38,229 bases of DNA from an uncultured Bacilli bacterium (lineage in GTDB: Bacteria; Bacillota_I; Bacilli_A; RF39; UBA660), in the NCBI GenBank assembly GCA_934101625.1, contig CAKORV010000007.1, forward strand, positions 1 through 38,229, in the 5' to 3' direction. The position numbers and the translations under genes were made by a program. Numbering within the stretch: position 1 is the stretch's first letter; every line of letters begins with the position of its first letter. Shown one piece after another: positions 24,233 to 33,006 of this stretch. The notes beneath the pieces were generated by a model. That model had not been told where the DNA came from. It saw nothing but the letters and a program-made list of their open reading frames with translations, and searched no databases.

Positions 24233-25628
24233 TAAGTAACATACAGGCAACTCCTATTCCAAATCCCAATATAAAGGTTAAAATTAGTATTAAAATAAAG
24301 ATATTTATTTTACCATTATTCCATATAAATGATGAGCCTTCAATTGATGATTCATTACTAAACAGAGGATTTCTTTTAGATAATTTACTCTCATCTTTGT
24401 TTGAATTACCTTGTTTTAATCTTTCTTCTATTTCTGTTAGTTGATCTACTAATATGCGTTTTTTTGACTCATTATTAGTGTATTGAATTTCTATTAGAAA
24501 AGTTACAATATTTAAGATATCGCTATCACTATTAGCACCTATTTGAAAAGCATACTTAACACTATCTTTAACTAAATTTATAAGTGATATTCTTCTTTCA
24601 AATGTATTATTTATTTGTTTTAATCTTTCTTTTGCATTTTCTAATTTTATTTGTTTTTCTTCATTAGAAATATTAAGAGTCATAATACTTGATATAGCAT
24701 TTAATTCTCCTTTATCTAAATAATTAGATTTTTCTGTATCAAGTTTAGTAGAACTATCTAAATTACTTAAAATGTAATATTCAATTAATTCTCTTTCACT
24801 TTCTTTTGGTATTCTTTTTAATATGGTTGATAATAGTTTTCTTGCACGTTCAGTATAAATGGTATATGAGTTCATTAAAGTTTTATTATAAATATAGTTA
24901 AGTTTTTGATTTTGCATTCTTTCAATTGTTGGATTATATTTATTAATAGTATTTAGTTCTACCATTTTTAATAGATTGCTTTTCTCATTAGATTCTATAA
25001 GTCCATTTAAGGATTTAACTATCTTAACTGGAACAACTCTAGTTTCATAATATGATACATTTCTTAGAAAATTAAGACTACTAAAAGGAATATTATTTAT
25101 ATTAACTTTTATAGGTAATTTATATTCATTCAGTTTTAAACAAATCGACTCATAAATTGTTTTCATTTTTTCATCAAATTCTTTTCTTTCATCTATTCCT
25201 AATGTATCTCTATAAATAAATATGTTTTCAAAATCTGATAATGAATCAAAAATACCACTCATAAGAGATAATGATAATTGATTTAGGTATTCATTTGGAT
25301 TAGTAGATAATATTTTAAGTGTTACTTCATCTACTTTACTTCTAAGTTCACTTAAAAAACTATTTTTTGTTACTTCATAGTTTGCTAATAAACAAGTATA
25401 TATTTTAAAATCAGGATTATTTTGTTTAAGTCTATTTATTTTATCAATGATTAAATTGAATTCATCCAATGAAATACTATTTTCAGTTGGGAAATCAATA
25501 TCACTTATAGGCTCATCAATTATAAATGTTAGAGAGTCAATATTAGATTTTCTAGCATATAAAATGTATTCATCTAAACTTGTGTTTTTATCTATATTTA
25601 TTTGATAAGATTTACTAGTATATACCAT
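24222..25628 (-). CDS. Large tail-anchored protein of unknown function
   Basis: This 468-residue protein is mostly cytoplasmic, with one membrane helix at the extreme C-terminus (about 438-462). The N-terminal 200 residues follow an alternating helix-strand pattern reminiscent of a PHP/histidinol-phosphatase-like barrel (SLDEYILYARKSNIDSLTFI, then a long helix and FKIYTCLLANYEVT), but the metal-binding His/Asp residues of that family are absent, so any link is weak. The middle (about 240-400) is helical and charged. The start ATG at 25628 follows AGGAG; a longer frame from 25697 lacks a site. It sits just before the degenerate ecf operon but has its own terminator. Confidence 0.65.
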   Translation of the reverse strand: MVYTSKSYQINIDKNTSLDEYILYARKSNIDSLTFIIDEPISDIDFPTENSISLDEFNLIIDKINRLKQNNPDFKIYTCLLANYEVTKNSFLSELRSKVDEVTLKILSTNPNEYLNQLSLSLMSGIFDSLSDFENIFIYRDTLGIDERKEFDEKMKTIYESICLKLNEYKLPIKVNINNIPFSSLNFLRNVSYYETRVVPVKIVKSLNGLIESNEKSNLLKMVELNTINKYNPTIERMQNQKLNYIYNKTLMNSYTIYTERARKLLSTILKRIPKESERELIEYYILSNLDSSTKLDTEKSNYLDKGELNAISSIMTLNISNEEKQIKLENAKERLKQINNTFERRISLINLVKDSVKYAFQIGANSDSDILNIVTFLIEIQYTNNESKKRILVDQLTEIEERLKQGNSNKDESKLSKRNPLFSNESSIEGSSFIWNNGKINIFILILILTFILGFGIGVACMLLNLN

Positions 25629-25705
25629 ATGAATGCACTCTCCTACTATAAAATAGTATACAATATTTTTTAGATAAATACTAGATCTTTTAGACAAAAG
25701 AAAAA

Positions 25706-25727
25706 GCCAGTATATTACATACCTAGC
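25706..25727 (-). terminator. Terminator of the rpsU-yqeY operon
   Basis: An imperfect stem with one bulged base (25719-25727 with 25706-25713), 5-nt loop, then TTTTTCTTTT on the minus strand. It overlaps the yqeY stop codon. Confidence 0.65.
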
Positions 25728-26161
25728 TTAGCATTAACAATAGTACTAACAAGTTTAAAATCTGCTTTTCCCTTAAGTCTGATATTTGCTTCTTTCATAA
25801 TTTTACCCATATCTTTTTTACCTTCAGGTTTAATTTCATCAAATATCTTATTTACTTCATTTTCAATTTCTTCTTTAGTTAATTGTTCTGGTAAAAATTC
25901 ACTAATTATTTTAATTTCATTTTCTAAATGATCTGCAAGGTCATCTCTACCAGCATTTCTAAATTCTTCTATACTTTCTCTATGTTGTTTAACTTGCTTG
26001 CTTGCAACTTCTATTACAACTTCATCAGTTATTTCAGTTAATTTATTATTAATTTTATATAAATCAATAGCACTTTTTAAAAGTCTTATTGTACTTAAAG
26101 TATCTTTATCTTTACTTTTCATTGCTTCAAGCATAGTTTTATTTATTTTATCGTATAACAT
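25715..26161 (-). CDS. YqeY, GatB/Yqey-domain protein
   Basis: This 148-residue protein is a stand-alone version of the tRNA-binding tail domain of GatB. Clear family blocks are MKSKDKDTLSTIRLLKSAI, EFRNAGRDDLADHLENEIKIISEFLP, and KDMGKIMKEANIRLKGKADFKLVSTIV near the C-terminus. Exact function is unsettled; tRNA or translation-related by homology. It lies 10 nt after rpsU, the conserved rpsU-yqeY pairing of Firmicutes, with GGAGG before its ATG. Confidence 0.95.
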   Translation of the reverse strand: MLYDKINKTMLEAMKSKDKDTLSTIRLLKSAIDLYKINNKLTEITDEVVIEVASKQVKQHRESIEEFRNAGRDDLADHLENEIKIISEFLPEQLTKEEIENEVNKIFDEIKPEGKKDMGKIMKEANIRLKGKADFKLVSTIVNAKLGM

Positions 26162-26171
26162 AAATTACCTC

Positions 26172-26366
26172 CTATAGAGAATGTCTTCTATTGTTTCTTC
26201 TAGCATTTTTAATAGCCTCTTTTTTTGCTTCTCTTCTTACAACACCAGGTTTAGAGTATTCCTTTCTCTTTTTCATTTCAGAAGGGACTCCACTACGTTG
26301 AACCTTAATTTTAAATCTTTTTAAGGCATTTTCAACATTTCCGTTCTTAACTTCTACACGAGTCAT
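26172..26366 (-). CDS. rpsU: 30S ribosomal protein S21
   Basis: This 64-residue, very basic protein binds late to the 30S platform and helps initiation. VEVKNGNVENALKRFKIKVQRSGVPSEMKKRK is the S21 signature, followed by the KPGVVRREAKKEAIKNARR tail. I chose the ATG at 26366 with GGGAGGG upstream; the longer frame starts inside that site. It is driven by a good promoter at 26394-26422. Confidence 0.97.
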   Translation of the reverse strand: MTRVEVKNGNVENALKRFKIKVQRSGVPSEMKKRKEYSKPGVVRREAKKEAIKNARRNNRRHSL

Positions 26367-26393
26367 ATTCTTCCCTCCCTTCATCTATCAGTT

Positions 26394-26422
26394 ATTCTAA
26401 CACTTTCATTAGTATTTTTCAA
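26394..26422 (-). promoter_or_regulatory. Promoter of rpsU-yqeY
   Basis: TTGAAA (26417-26422) and TAGAAT (26394-26399) with a 17-nt spacer, about 20 nt upstream of the rpsU ribosome binding site. Confidence 0.65.
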
Positions 26423-26476
26423 CTTTTTTATGACAGATATTTACAAAAAGTTGCAGTTTTTTATAAAAAAAAGAAA

Positions 26477-26500
26477 AAATGTATTTAGTTAATTACATTT
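26477..26500 (-). terminator. Terminator of the prpC-prkC-rsgA-rpe operon
   Basis: Stem AAATGTA/TACATTT (26494-26500 with 26477-26483), 10-nt loop, followed by T-rich sequence with a run of eight T on the minus strand. It covers the rpe stop codon. Confidence 0.65.
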
Positions 26501-27125
26501 TAAACCTTTTTACTTTTTCTATACCATTTCCACTTAATAAATACGATGCACTCACTACCATATCCACATATGGTTTTACTTTTTCAAATGTTTCTTCATT
26601 TATTCCGCCATCCACATTTATTATATATTTGTAATTTTTTTCATCTTTAAGTCTTTTAAGTACGTCCATTTTATAAACAACACTCTCTATGAATTTTTGT
26701 CCACTTTTTCCTGGTTCAACACTCATAACTAAAACTAAATCTACTAGTTCTAATAAACTTCCTATATCGTTTACACTTGTACTTGGTTTAATAGCAATTC
26801 CTACTTTTATTCCATAATTTTTTATTAAATTAATTATTTCTATATGATTTTTTACTGCTTCATAATGAAATGTTATATATTCAATATTAAGTAAACTAAA
26901 TTCCTCAATATATTTTATCGGATTTTTAACCATAAGATGTATATCTAATTTTTTTGTTGTGTACTTAGATAAATCTATTACTTCTTTTATTGTAAGTCCT
27001 TTTTGAGACACAAATTTTCCATCCATTACATCTACATGCAAATAATCAATTCCTATTTTGTCCAATGATTTTATAGCTACACTAGGGCTAATTTCATTTG
27101 ACAAAAACGATCCACTTACTAACAT
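26493..27125 (-). CDS. rpe: Ribulose-phosphate 3-epimerase
   Basis: This enzyme interconverts ribulose 5-phosphate and xylulose 5-phosphate in the pentose phosphate pathway. The 210-residue TIM barrel shows YLHVDVMDGKFV (about 29-40), LDIHLMVKNPIKY, VLVMSVEPGKSGQKF and IINVDGGINEE, which carry the metal ligands, catalytic Asp pair and phosphate site. It belongs to the conserved prkC-rsgA-rpe cluster of Firmicutes and lies 7 nt after rsgA, with AAAGGAG before the ATG. The next usual member, a thiamine pyrophosphokinase, is missing. Confidence 0.96.
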   Translation of the reverse strand: MLVSGSFLSNEISPSVAIKSLDKIGIDYLHVDVMDGKFVSQKGLTIKEVIDLSKYTTKKLDIHLMVKNPIKYIEEFSLLNIEYITFHYEAVKNHIEIINLIKNYGIKVGIAIKPSTSVNDIGSLLELVDLVLVMSVEPGKSGQKFIESVVYKMDVLKRLKDEKNYKYIINVDGGINEETFEKVKPYVDMVVSASYLLSGNGIEKVKRFKM

Positions 27126-27132
27126 ACTTTTT

Positions 27133-27951
27133 TTACTCCTTTGTTAATTTTAAATAATTTTCATATCTACTTTTTAATATCTTACCTTTACTAACTTTAT
27201 TTATTACATCACACCCATCATCTTTTATGTGAGTACAACTTTTATATTTACAATTATAGCCAAACTCTTTAAAGCATCCACTTATATCATTTTTATTTAT
27301 ATTTAACTCTAAACTACTGAATCCAGGTGTGTCTGCTATAAGACCTTTACATGTACTTAATAATTCAACTAATCTTGTAGTGTGTTTTCCTCTGCCCAGG
27401 TGAGTACTAACTTCTCCTGTTTTTAAATTTAAGTTTTTATCTATTTTGTTTAATAGTGTACTTTTTCCTGCTCCAGTTTGTCCCGCAACTGCAATTACAC
27501 TATTTTTAATTTCTTTCTTTATTTTTCTGATTTCTTTATTAGTATAAATTTTATATCCTATTTTTTTATAATATTTTATGTATTTTTTAATCTCTTTTAA
27601 TTCATTTTTATTACATAAATCTAACTTTGTAATTATAATTATTGGTTCAATATTATTATATTCACTTAATACTAAGAATTTATCCAATAAGTAAGAACTA
27701 AATGCAGGTATATGTGTACTTATTACAATAAAAAGTTTGTCAATATTAGATATTAATGGTCTTATTAAAGTATTTTTTCTTTCTAATTGTTTTTCTATTG
27801 TATTAGTAGTTGTATTAATAATTACATTATCTCCTACTGTTAGTTTTATATTTTTTAGTTTTCCCCTGACATAGCAAGGAAAAAGACTGTTATTTGACAT
27901 AACAGTATACAAGTCTTTATTTATACTTATTATTTTTCCTTCATTGTTCAT
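27133..27951 (-). CDS. rsgA: Ribosome small-subunit GTPase RsgA
   Basis: RsgA is a circularly permuted GTPase that checks late 30S maturation. In the 272-residue protein an OB domain (about 1-70) is followed by the permuted order G4 TKLD (108-111), G1 GQTGAGKST (157-165), G2 region GRGKHTTR (186-193), G3 DTPG (207-210), and a zinc site Cys234, Cys239, His241, Cys247. All key residues are present. The start ATG at 27951 has only a weak ribosome binding site, so translation may depend on coupling to prkC, whose stop lies 14 nt upstream. Confidence 0.96.
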   Translation of the reverse strand: MNNEGKIISINKDLYTVMSNNSLFPCYVRGKLKNIKLTVGDNVIINTTTNTIEKQLERKNTLIRPLISNIDKLFIVISTHIPAFSSYLLDKFLVLSEYNNIEPIIIITKLDLCNKNELKEIKKYIKYYKKIGYKIYTNKEIRKIKKEIKNSVIAVAGQTGAGKSTLLNKIDKNLNLKTGEVSTHLGRGKHTTRLVELLSTCKGLIADTPGFSSLELNINKNDISGCFKEFGYNCKYKSCTHIKDDGCDVINKVSKGKILKSRYENYLKLTKE

Positions 27952-27965
27952 ATTATTTAGTCTTT

Positions 27966-29750
27966 CTATCTATCTGTATTTTCTTTTTCTGATTCATTAT
28001 CTTCACTAGGTGTTATTGTTCCTTCTACTGCTTCTGGAGTTTTTGCAACGGTTATAGTTAAAGTTACTCCTTCTGTCACAACACTTTTAGCAGGTCTAGA
28101 TTGATTAATTATTGTTCCACTAGGTAATAATGAATTTACTTCTTCTTTTATTTCAAGTTTCAATTTATATTTATTAGCATATTCTTGTATCATTTCTAAA
28201 GTAAAACTACCATCTGTAAAATCTGGATATAGGATTTCAAGTTCTGGAATATATAAAGTTACACTAGAACCATATTTAACATTTTCATCTACTCCTGGAC
28301 TTGTTCTTATAACTTTATCTTCTTTACCTTTATATTTTTCTTCATCTGTTACTTTTTCTTTTTCAACAACTACATTACAATTGTATTTAGTTTCTAATAT
28401 TGTTTTAGCTTCTATGTAATTAACAGTACTATAGTCTGGCATTACAAATGTAGCATCACCACTAGAAATATATATACATATTGATTTTCCTTCTTTAACA
28501 ATTGTACCTTTTTCTGGATCTGTTTTTACTACAAATCCTTCTTTTATTTCATCACTTGGAGTATACTTATAATCTCCATCAGAACATTTTACAACAAATC
28601 CTTTTTTAGTTAATGCATTACTTGCATCAACTTTACTCAGATTAGATACATCCGGTACTTCAAGAGTTTTTCCTTTACTTAATTTTGGTAATAAAAATAC
28701 TACTGCAGTTATTACTACTATTAATCCTGCGAATACACAAGCAAGAATTATTAATATTTTATTTTGACTTTTATCACTACCTTCAACTTCTTTTACCATA
28801 TCAAAATCATTCTCTTCTTTTTTTATTTCTTGTTTTTTTGTTTCTTTAACAGGAACTTCTACCTTTTTAGTATTATCTATATCATTTTCTGGATATGGAT
28901 ATACATATTTTGGTTCATTTGCTCTTTCTTCATCTAAACAAGTTATTATATCTTGATGCATTTCCCTTGCATCCTTATATCTATTCATAGGATTTTTTGC
29001 TGTTGCTTTTATTATTATGTTTTCTACACTTTGAGGTAATTCTGGTAATTTTTTCCTTATACTTGGTATAGGTTCTTTTAATTGTTTAAGAGCTATTTCT
29101 ACTGCATTATCTCCTTTAAACGGAACACTACCAGTTAATAGTTCATACATAAGTATTCCCATAGAATATATATCACTTTTTATAGTGCATCCTTTACCAG
29201 CTGCTTGTTCTGGAGGTAAGTAATGAACACTCCCCATTACTGAATTTGTTTGAGTAAGTTGTGTACTATTAAGAGCCATAGCTATACCAAAGTCAGTAAT
29301 TTTAATCATGCCATTTTCTAATATCATTATATTTTGTGGTTTTATGTCTCTGTGAATTATATAAGAATCATGTGCATGTGCCATACCATCAGTTAGTTGA
29401 CTCATTATATCTATAACTTCTGTTATAGTAAGACTTCCTCTTTTTTTAAGAAGTTGTTTTAATGTCTTACCCTCAACATATTCCATTACTATATAGTATT
29501 CACCATCATCTTCACCAACATCATACATTTCTACTATATTAGGATGATTTAGACTAGATGCACTTAATGCTTCTCTTTGAAATCTTCTTACGAATTTCTC
29601 ATCATTTCTTAAATCTCCTCTTAATACTTTAACTGCTACATTTCTATCTAAAATTGTATCATATGCTAAATAAACATTAGCCATTCCACCTTCACCAATA
29701 GTTCTAATTATAGAATATCTATTATTAATCTTTGTTCCTTTAATTATCAT
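27966..29750 (-). CDS. prkC: PASTA-domain Ser/Thr protein kinase PrkC
   Basis: This 594-residue kinase senses muropeptides or cell-wall precursors and phosphorylates cytoplasmic targets. The kinase domain (about 10-275) has the glycine loop GEGGMANV (19-26), Lys41 (VAVK), HRDIKPQN (133-140) and DFG (153-155). An acidic juxtamembrane linker, one membrane helix (about 335-360) and three extracellular PASTA repeats follow. The tail is rich in Glu and Ser. The start ATG at 29750 is preceded by GGTGGTG and overlaps the prpC end by 11 nt, so kinase and phosphatase are made together. Confidence 0.96.
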   Translation of the reverse strand: MIIKGTKINNRYSIIRTIGEGGMANVYLAYDTILDRNVAVKVLRGDLRNDEKFVRRFQREALSASSLNHPNIVEMYDVGEDDGEYYIVMEYVEGKTLKQLLKKRGSLTITEVIDIMSQLTDGMAHAHDSYIIHRDIKPQNIMILENGMIKITDFGIAMALNSTQLTQTNSVMGSVHYLPPEQAAGKGCTIKSDIYSMGILMYELLTGSVPFKGDNAVEIALKQLKEPIPSIRKKLPELPQSVENIIIKATAKNPMNRYKDAREMHQDIITCLDEERANEPKYVYPYPENDIDNTKKVEVPVKETKKQEIKKEENDFDMVKEVEGSDKSQNKILIILACVFAGLIVVITAVVFLLPKLSKGKTLEVPDVSNLSKVDASNALTKKGFVVKCSDGDYKYTPSDEIKEGFVVKTDPEKGTIVKEGKSICIYISSGDATFVMPDYSTVNYIEAKTILETKYNCNVVVEKEKVTDEEKYKGKEDKVIRTSPGVDENVKYGSSVTLYIPELEILYPDFTDGSFTLEMIQEYANKYKLKLEIKEEVNSLLPSGTIINQSRPAKSVVTEGVTLTITVAKTPEAVEGTITPSEDNESEKENTDR

Positions 29751-30486
29751 ACACACCACCATTTATTAAAAGCGCTACAGAAATATTATCATTTCCACCT
29801 CTTAGGTTGCTTTTTAAAATTAATTTATCCACCTTTTCTTCTATATCCAAATTATTATCGTTCAGTACTTTTTCTATTTGTTCCTTAGTAACCATGTTAG
29901 TCAAACCATCACTACACAAAAATATTCCATCCACTTCATTTTCTACATCAAATATGTCAACTTCCACTTTAGGACTTGCACCAAGTGCTCTCATTAGTAC
30001 ATTTTTTTGAGGATGAGTTGCTGCTTCTTCTGGTCTTATTTCTCCGGTATCTACTAAAAAGTTAGCATAAGTATGATCCTTAGTAACTTTATATAATTTA
30101 CCATTTTTATATACAAATCCACTTGAATCACCAATATTCGCAAAGATTAAATATTGCTTAGTTAATATAGCACACACTAAAGTTGTACCAAGTCCAGTAG
30201 CATCCACGTGTTCTTCAGCATAACTTATTATTTTTGCATTCACTTCTTCAATTATTTCTTTAAGCCATGTTATAGCATCAACTTTATTACCAAGTGTACT
30301 CATATTTTGAAATCTCGAACCAATATGAGTTACAACTAATGAACTGGCAACTTCTCCAGCACGATGACCACCCATACCATCCGCTACCATTAACATGTAG
30401 TCTCCATTTAAGTTTTTAACTATAGTAACACTATCTTCGTTATGATCTCTTACTTTACCCGCATCTGTTTGATAATGTGTTAACAT
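29740..30486 (-). CDS. prpC: PP2C-type Ser/Thr phosphatase PrpC
   Basis: This 248-residue PPM phosphatase removes phosphate from PrkC and its targets. Metal-binding motifs are complete: DAGKVRDHNEDS (8-19), MVADGMGGHRAGE (33-45), ANIGDSSGFVYKNG, FLCSDGLTNMV and GGNDNISVALL. It is first in the prpC-prkC-rsgA-rpe operon. The ATG at 30486 has GAGGTG upstream, and the promoter is at 30524-30552. Confidence 0.96.
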   Translation of the reverse strand: MLTHYQTDAGKVRDHNEDSVTIVKNLNGDYMLMVADGMGGHRAGEVASSLVVTHIGSRFQNMSTLGNKVDAITWLKEIIEEVNAKIISYAEEHVDATGLGTTLVCAILTKQYLIFANIGDSSGFVYKNGKLYKVTKDHTYANFLVDTGEIRPEEAATHPQKNVLMRALGASPKVEVDIFDVENEVDGIFLCSDGLTNMVTKEQIEKVLNDNNLDIEEKVDKLILKSNLRGGNDNISVALLINGGVYDN

Positions 30487-30523
30487 AATTACTACACCTC
30501 TTTCAATTTATTTTACTATTTTA

Positions 30524-30552
30524 AGTGTACCAAATTTTTAACAAAATGTCAC
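30524..30552 (-). promoter_or_regulatory. Promoter of the prpC-prkC operon
   Basis: GTGACA (30547-30552) and TACACT (30524-30529) with a 17-nt spacer, 38 nt upstream of the prpC start. Confidence 0.55.
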
Positions 30553-30633
30553 TAGAAATGTAAAATAAAAGTATTAAATTGTCATAAATTCACATACCCT
30601 ATATAAAATAATACTCTTTACTATTATATAAAA

Positions 30634-30657
30634 GAACTTCAAAATATATTGAAGTTC
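30634..30657 (-). terminator. Terminator of the bacteriocin operon
   Basis: A 9-bp perfect stem GAACTTCAA/TTGAAGTTC (30649-30657 with 30634-30642), 6-nt loop, followed by TTTTATAT on the minus strand, 8 nt after the stop of the last peptide gene. Confidence 0.7.
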
Positions 30658-30664
30658 AATTAAA

Positions 30665-30823
30665 TTAATTAGCACACATATTATTAGTTTTATATCTTAT
30701 TAAATATGATCCTACTCTTCTACCAATATCATAAAAAGTAGTAACACCTTTTAATAAAGCTGATAAAAATGCTGATGATAGATTTATTCCACCATATATA
30801 TTTTTTAATTCTTGTTTATTCAT
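30665..30823 (-). CDS. Double-glycine bacteriocin precursor, peptide A (52 residues)
   Basis: A short gene with an excellent ribosome binding site (AAAGGAG, 6 nt before the ATG at 30823). The leader MNKQELKNIYGG is a classic double-glycine leader, closely similar to that of the next peptide. The predicted 40-residue core starts INLSSAFLSALL, contains a GxxxG motif (GRRVG) and ends NNMCAN, with a single Cys. It lies 20 nt after peptide B and is the last gene of the operon. GxxxG motifs in two adjacent precursors are the hallmark of class IIb two-peptide bacteriocins; the partnership is inference. Confidence 0.82.
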   Translation of the reverse strand: MNKQELKNIYGGINLSSAFLSALLKGVTTFYDIGRRVGSYLIRYKTNNMCAN

Positions 30824-30842
30824 TATAATCTCCTTTCTCTAA

Positions 30843-30974
30843 TTATTTTCCACATAATACTGGATTTACTAATCCTTCTAAAAATCCTAAAATAAATGTA
30901 ATCGCACTTCCAAGGCCTGCCCATATGCCCCAAGAAACACCACCATAAACATTATTTAATTCTTCTCTTGTCAT
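30843..30974 (-). CDS. Double-glycine bacteriocin precursor, peptide B (43 residues)
   Basis: The ATG at 30974 follows GGAGG with 5 nt spacing; the longer frame up to 31040 lies inside the transporter gene and is not the true start. The leader is MTREELNNVYGG. The 31-residue core begins VSWGIWAGLGSA and is hydrophobic and Gly-rich, with two GxxxG motifs (GIWAG and GFLEG) and a single Cys near the end (VLCGK). It overlaps the transporter 3' end by 23 nt, so it is translationally coupled to it. The core fits a membrane-inserting bacteriocin. Confidence 0.85.
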   Translation of the reverse strand: MTREELNNVYGGVSWGIWAGLGSAITFILGFLEGLVNPVLCGK

Positions 30975-33006
30975 AAGTTCCTCCTTCAACATCATATCTT
31001 TTTGAAAATAAGTTTTGTATTTCTTTCTTATGAGAAACATATATTATAGTTTTATCTTTGTAATATTCACAAATATTTTTTATAATTTTCTTTTCTAGTT
31101 CAACATCAACTTCACTCAAAGCTTCATCTATAATAATATAATTACTCTTTTTAAGTAAAGAACGAGCCAAAACTATCCTCTGTCTTTCTCCACCGCTTAA
31201 GTTAAATCCACTTTCTTCTATTAAATAATCATCACTTCTTATATCATTTAATTCACAAATATTTATTACTTTCTCATAATCTTTATTATTAATATTTCTA
31301 TCTAATAAAATATTATTTTTAAAAGTATCTGTAAATATTTTTTCATTTTGTCCAATATAGGTAAAAGAATTATTTATTATATTTTCTGTAATACATTCAT
31401 AATCTAAATTATTTATTTTTATATTACCTTTATAACTTTTTAAATACTTAAGTAAAATCTTAATTAAAGTAGATTTACCACTACCACTTTTTCCTTTAAT
31501 AAGTATTTTGTCTTTTTCTTTAATGCACAAATTAATATTATTAAGTACTTTATTATCACTATAAGAATAACTCAAATTTTTAATACTTATATTTCCATTA
31601 ATACAATCATTACTTGTATTTTCTTCTTCTAATGTAAGTAAAGTATTTATTTTATTTAAGTTCTTTATATTATAATTTATGTCTATATCCCTATCTAAAA
31701 TATCTTTAATCATGTCTATAAAATAACTTACTATCATATAAAGTAACATCAAATCACTTAATTTTAGATTGTTTTTTACAATACTTAGCATTCCAAATGT
31801 TAGAAATATTATAATACCTAAATTACAAATTATATTCTTTAATAATTGTTGACGATTCAGACTTAAATTTAGGCTTTTATTAATATCACACATGTATTTA
31901 TAAGAATTACATATTTTTTTAGTTCTTATATTTTTTATACCAAGGTTCTTTATACTTTCCATTCCGTCAATATTTTCCATTAATTCTTTAGTATAAATTC
32001 CCTTTGATTCTTGTAATAATCTAATTTTTCTATCAAATAAATTTCTATATATTTTAACAATTAAAATATACATTATAATTATTAGAATAGCTATTAAAGA
32101 CAATTTATAGTTTATTATAAACATAACTATAAAAGATAATACAACAAGTATAATATTTAATAATGAATTTAATATAAGATTAGACATTAATTCTCTTAGA
32201 CTATCTAAGTCACTAAATCTACTAATTATTTCTCCAGTGGTTTTATTTTTATAGTAGAGATATGGAAGGTTAAATAATTTATCTATTACTTTGTAATTAA
32301 TAAATATTTCTAAATTATAATTTGAATTTATTAATAGTTTATTTCTAAAATAATTAAATAAATTCTTAATAATTATAAATGTTCCAAATATATAAAGAAG
32401 ATTATATATATATTCTTGATTATAATTTGTATTATCTAATATTAACTTATAATAGAATGATTCTAATAAACTAAATATAAATGTTATTAATGAAGTTACT
32501 GATAATAAAATTAAAGTTTTTTTATCATTTAAAATATTAAGTATTATTTCTTTTAAAAGTTCATTACTTCTTTTCACTTTAGGTAATTCTTTAATTTTTT
32601 TAAAAATTAAAATAGTATTAAGATACATATCACTAAATTTATTTATTGAAGTATTTATAAAACCAATAGTTGGATCCATATAAAGAATTTTATTCTTTTT
32701 AATATCGATTTTATATATAACCACAAAATGATACATATTACCTTTTTTCACGTGTGCAATAAATGGTAAATCTTTAATATAGTATTTTAATTCATTTGAA
32801 AGAACTTTTTTACCGAAAGCATTAAATCCTATTTTTTTACTACCATTTATTAAGTCATATGCAGTGGTACCTTGTTTAGTTGTATTAATTATTTCTTTTA
32901 TAGTTTCCATATTTAAATATCCACCATGATAGATAATAATTGATGATAAACAAGCTGCAGCACAATCGTTTTTATCTTCATTAAGTACTACTAATTTATT
33001 AGTCAT
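30952..33006 (-). CDS. Peptidase-containing ABC exporter (C39) for the bacteriocins
   Basis: The 684-residue exporter cuts double-glycine leaders and pumps out the cores. An N-terminal C39 peptidase (about 1-125) has Cys15 (NDCAAACL), His93 (MYHFVVIY) and Asp111 (MDPTIG). The usual oxyanion Gln six residues before the Cys is Asn9. Six membrane helices (about 160-440) follow, then a complete ATPase: Walker A KGKSGSGKST, signature NLSGGERQ, Walker B YIIIDEA and switch His (VSHKKE). I chose the ATG at 33006 with AGGAGGG upstream. It is first in the three-gene operon; no separate immunity gene is visible. Confidence 0.93.
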   Translation of the reverse strand: MTNKLVVLNEDKNDCAAACLSSIIIYHGGYLNMETIKEIINTTKQGTTAYDLINGSKKIGFNAFGKKVLSNELKYYIKDLPFIAHVKKGNMYHFVVIYKIDIKKNKILYMDPTIGFINTSINKFSDMYLNTILIFKKIKELPKVKRSNELLKEIILNILNDKKTLILLSVTSLITFIFSLLESFYYKLILDNTNYNQEYIYNLLYIFGTFIIIKNLFNYFRNKLLINSNYNLEIFINYKVIDKLFNLPYLYYKNKTTGEIISRFSDLDSLRELMSNLILNSLLNIILVVLSFIVMFIINYKLSLIAILIIIMYILIVKIYRNLFDRKIRLLQESKGIYTKELMENIDGMESIKNLGIKNIRTKKICNSYKYMCDINKSLNLSLNRQQLLKNIICNLGIIIFLTFGMLSIVKNNLKLSDLMLLYMIVSYFIDMIKDILDRDIDINYNIKNLNKINTLLTLEEENTSNDCINGNISIKNLSYSYSDNKVLNNINLCIKEKDKILIKGKSGSGKSTLIKILLKYLKSYKGNIKINNLDYECITENIINNSFTYIGQNEKIFTDTFKNNILLDRNINNKDYEKVINICELNDIRSDDYLIEESGFNLSGGERQRIVLARSLLKKSNYIIIDEALSEVDVELEKKIIKNICEYYKDKTIIYVSHKKEIQNLFSKRYDVEGGTYDKRRIK

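Noticed and set aside
30975..31040. Longer peptide B starting at 31040
   Set aside because: The extra 22 residues are out-of-frame transporter codons; the double-glycine leader and its ribosome binding site fix the start at 30974.
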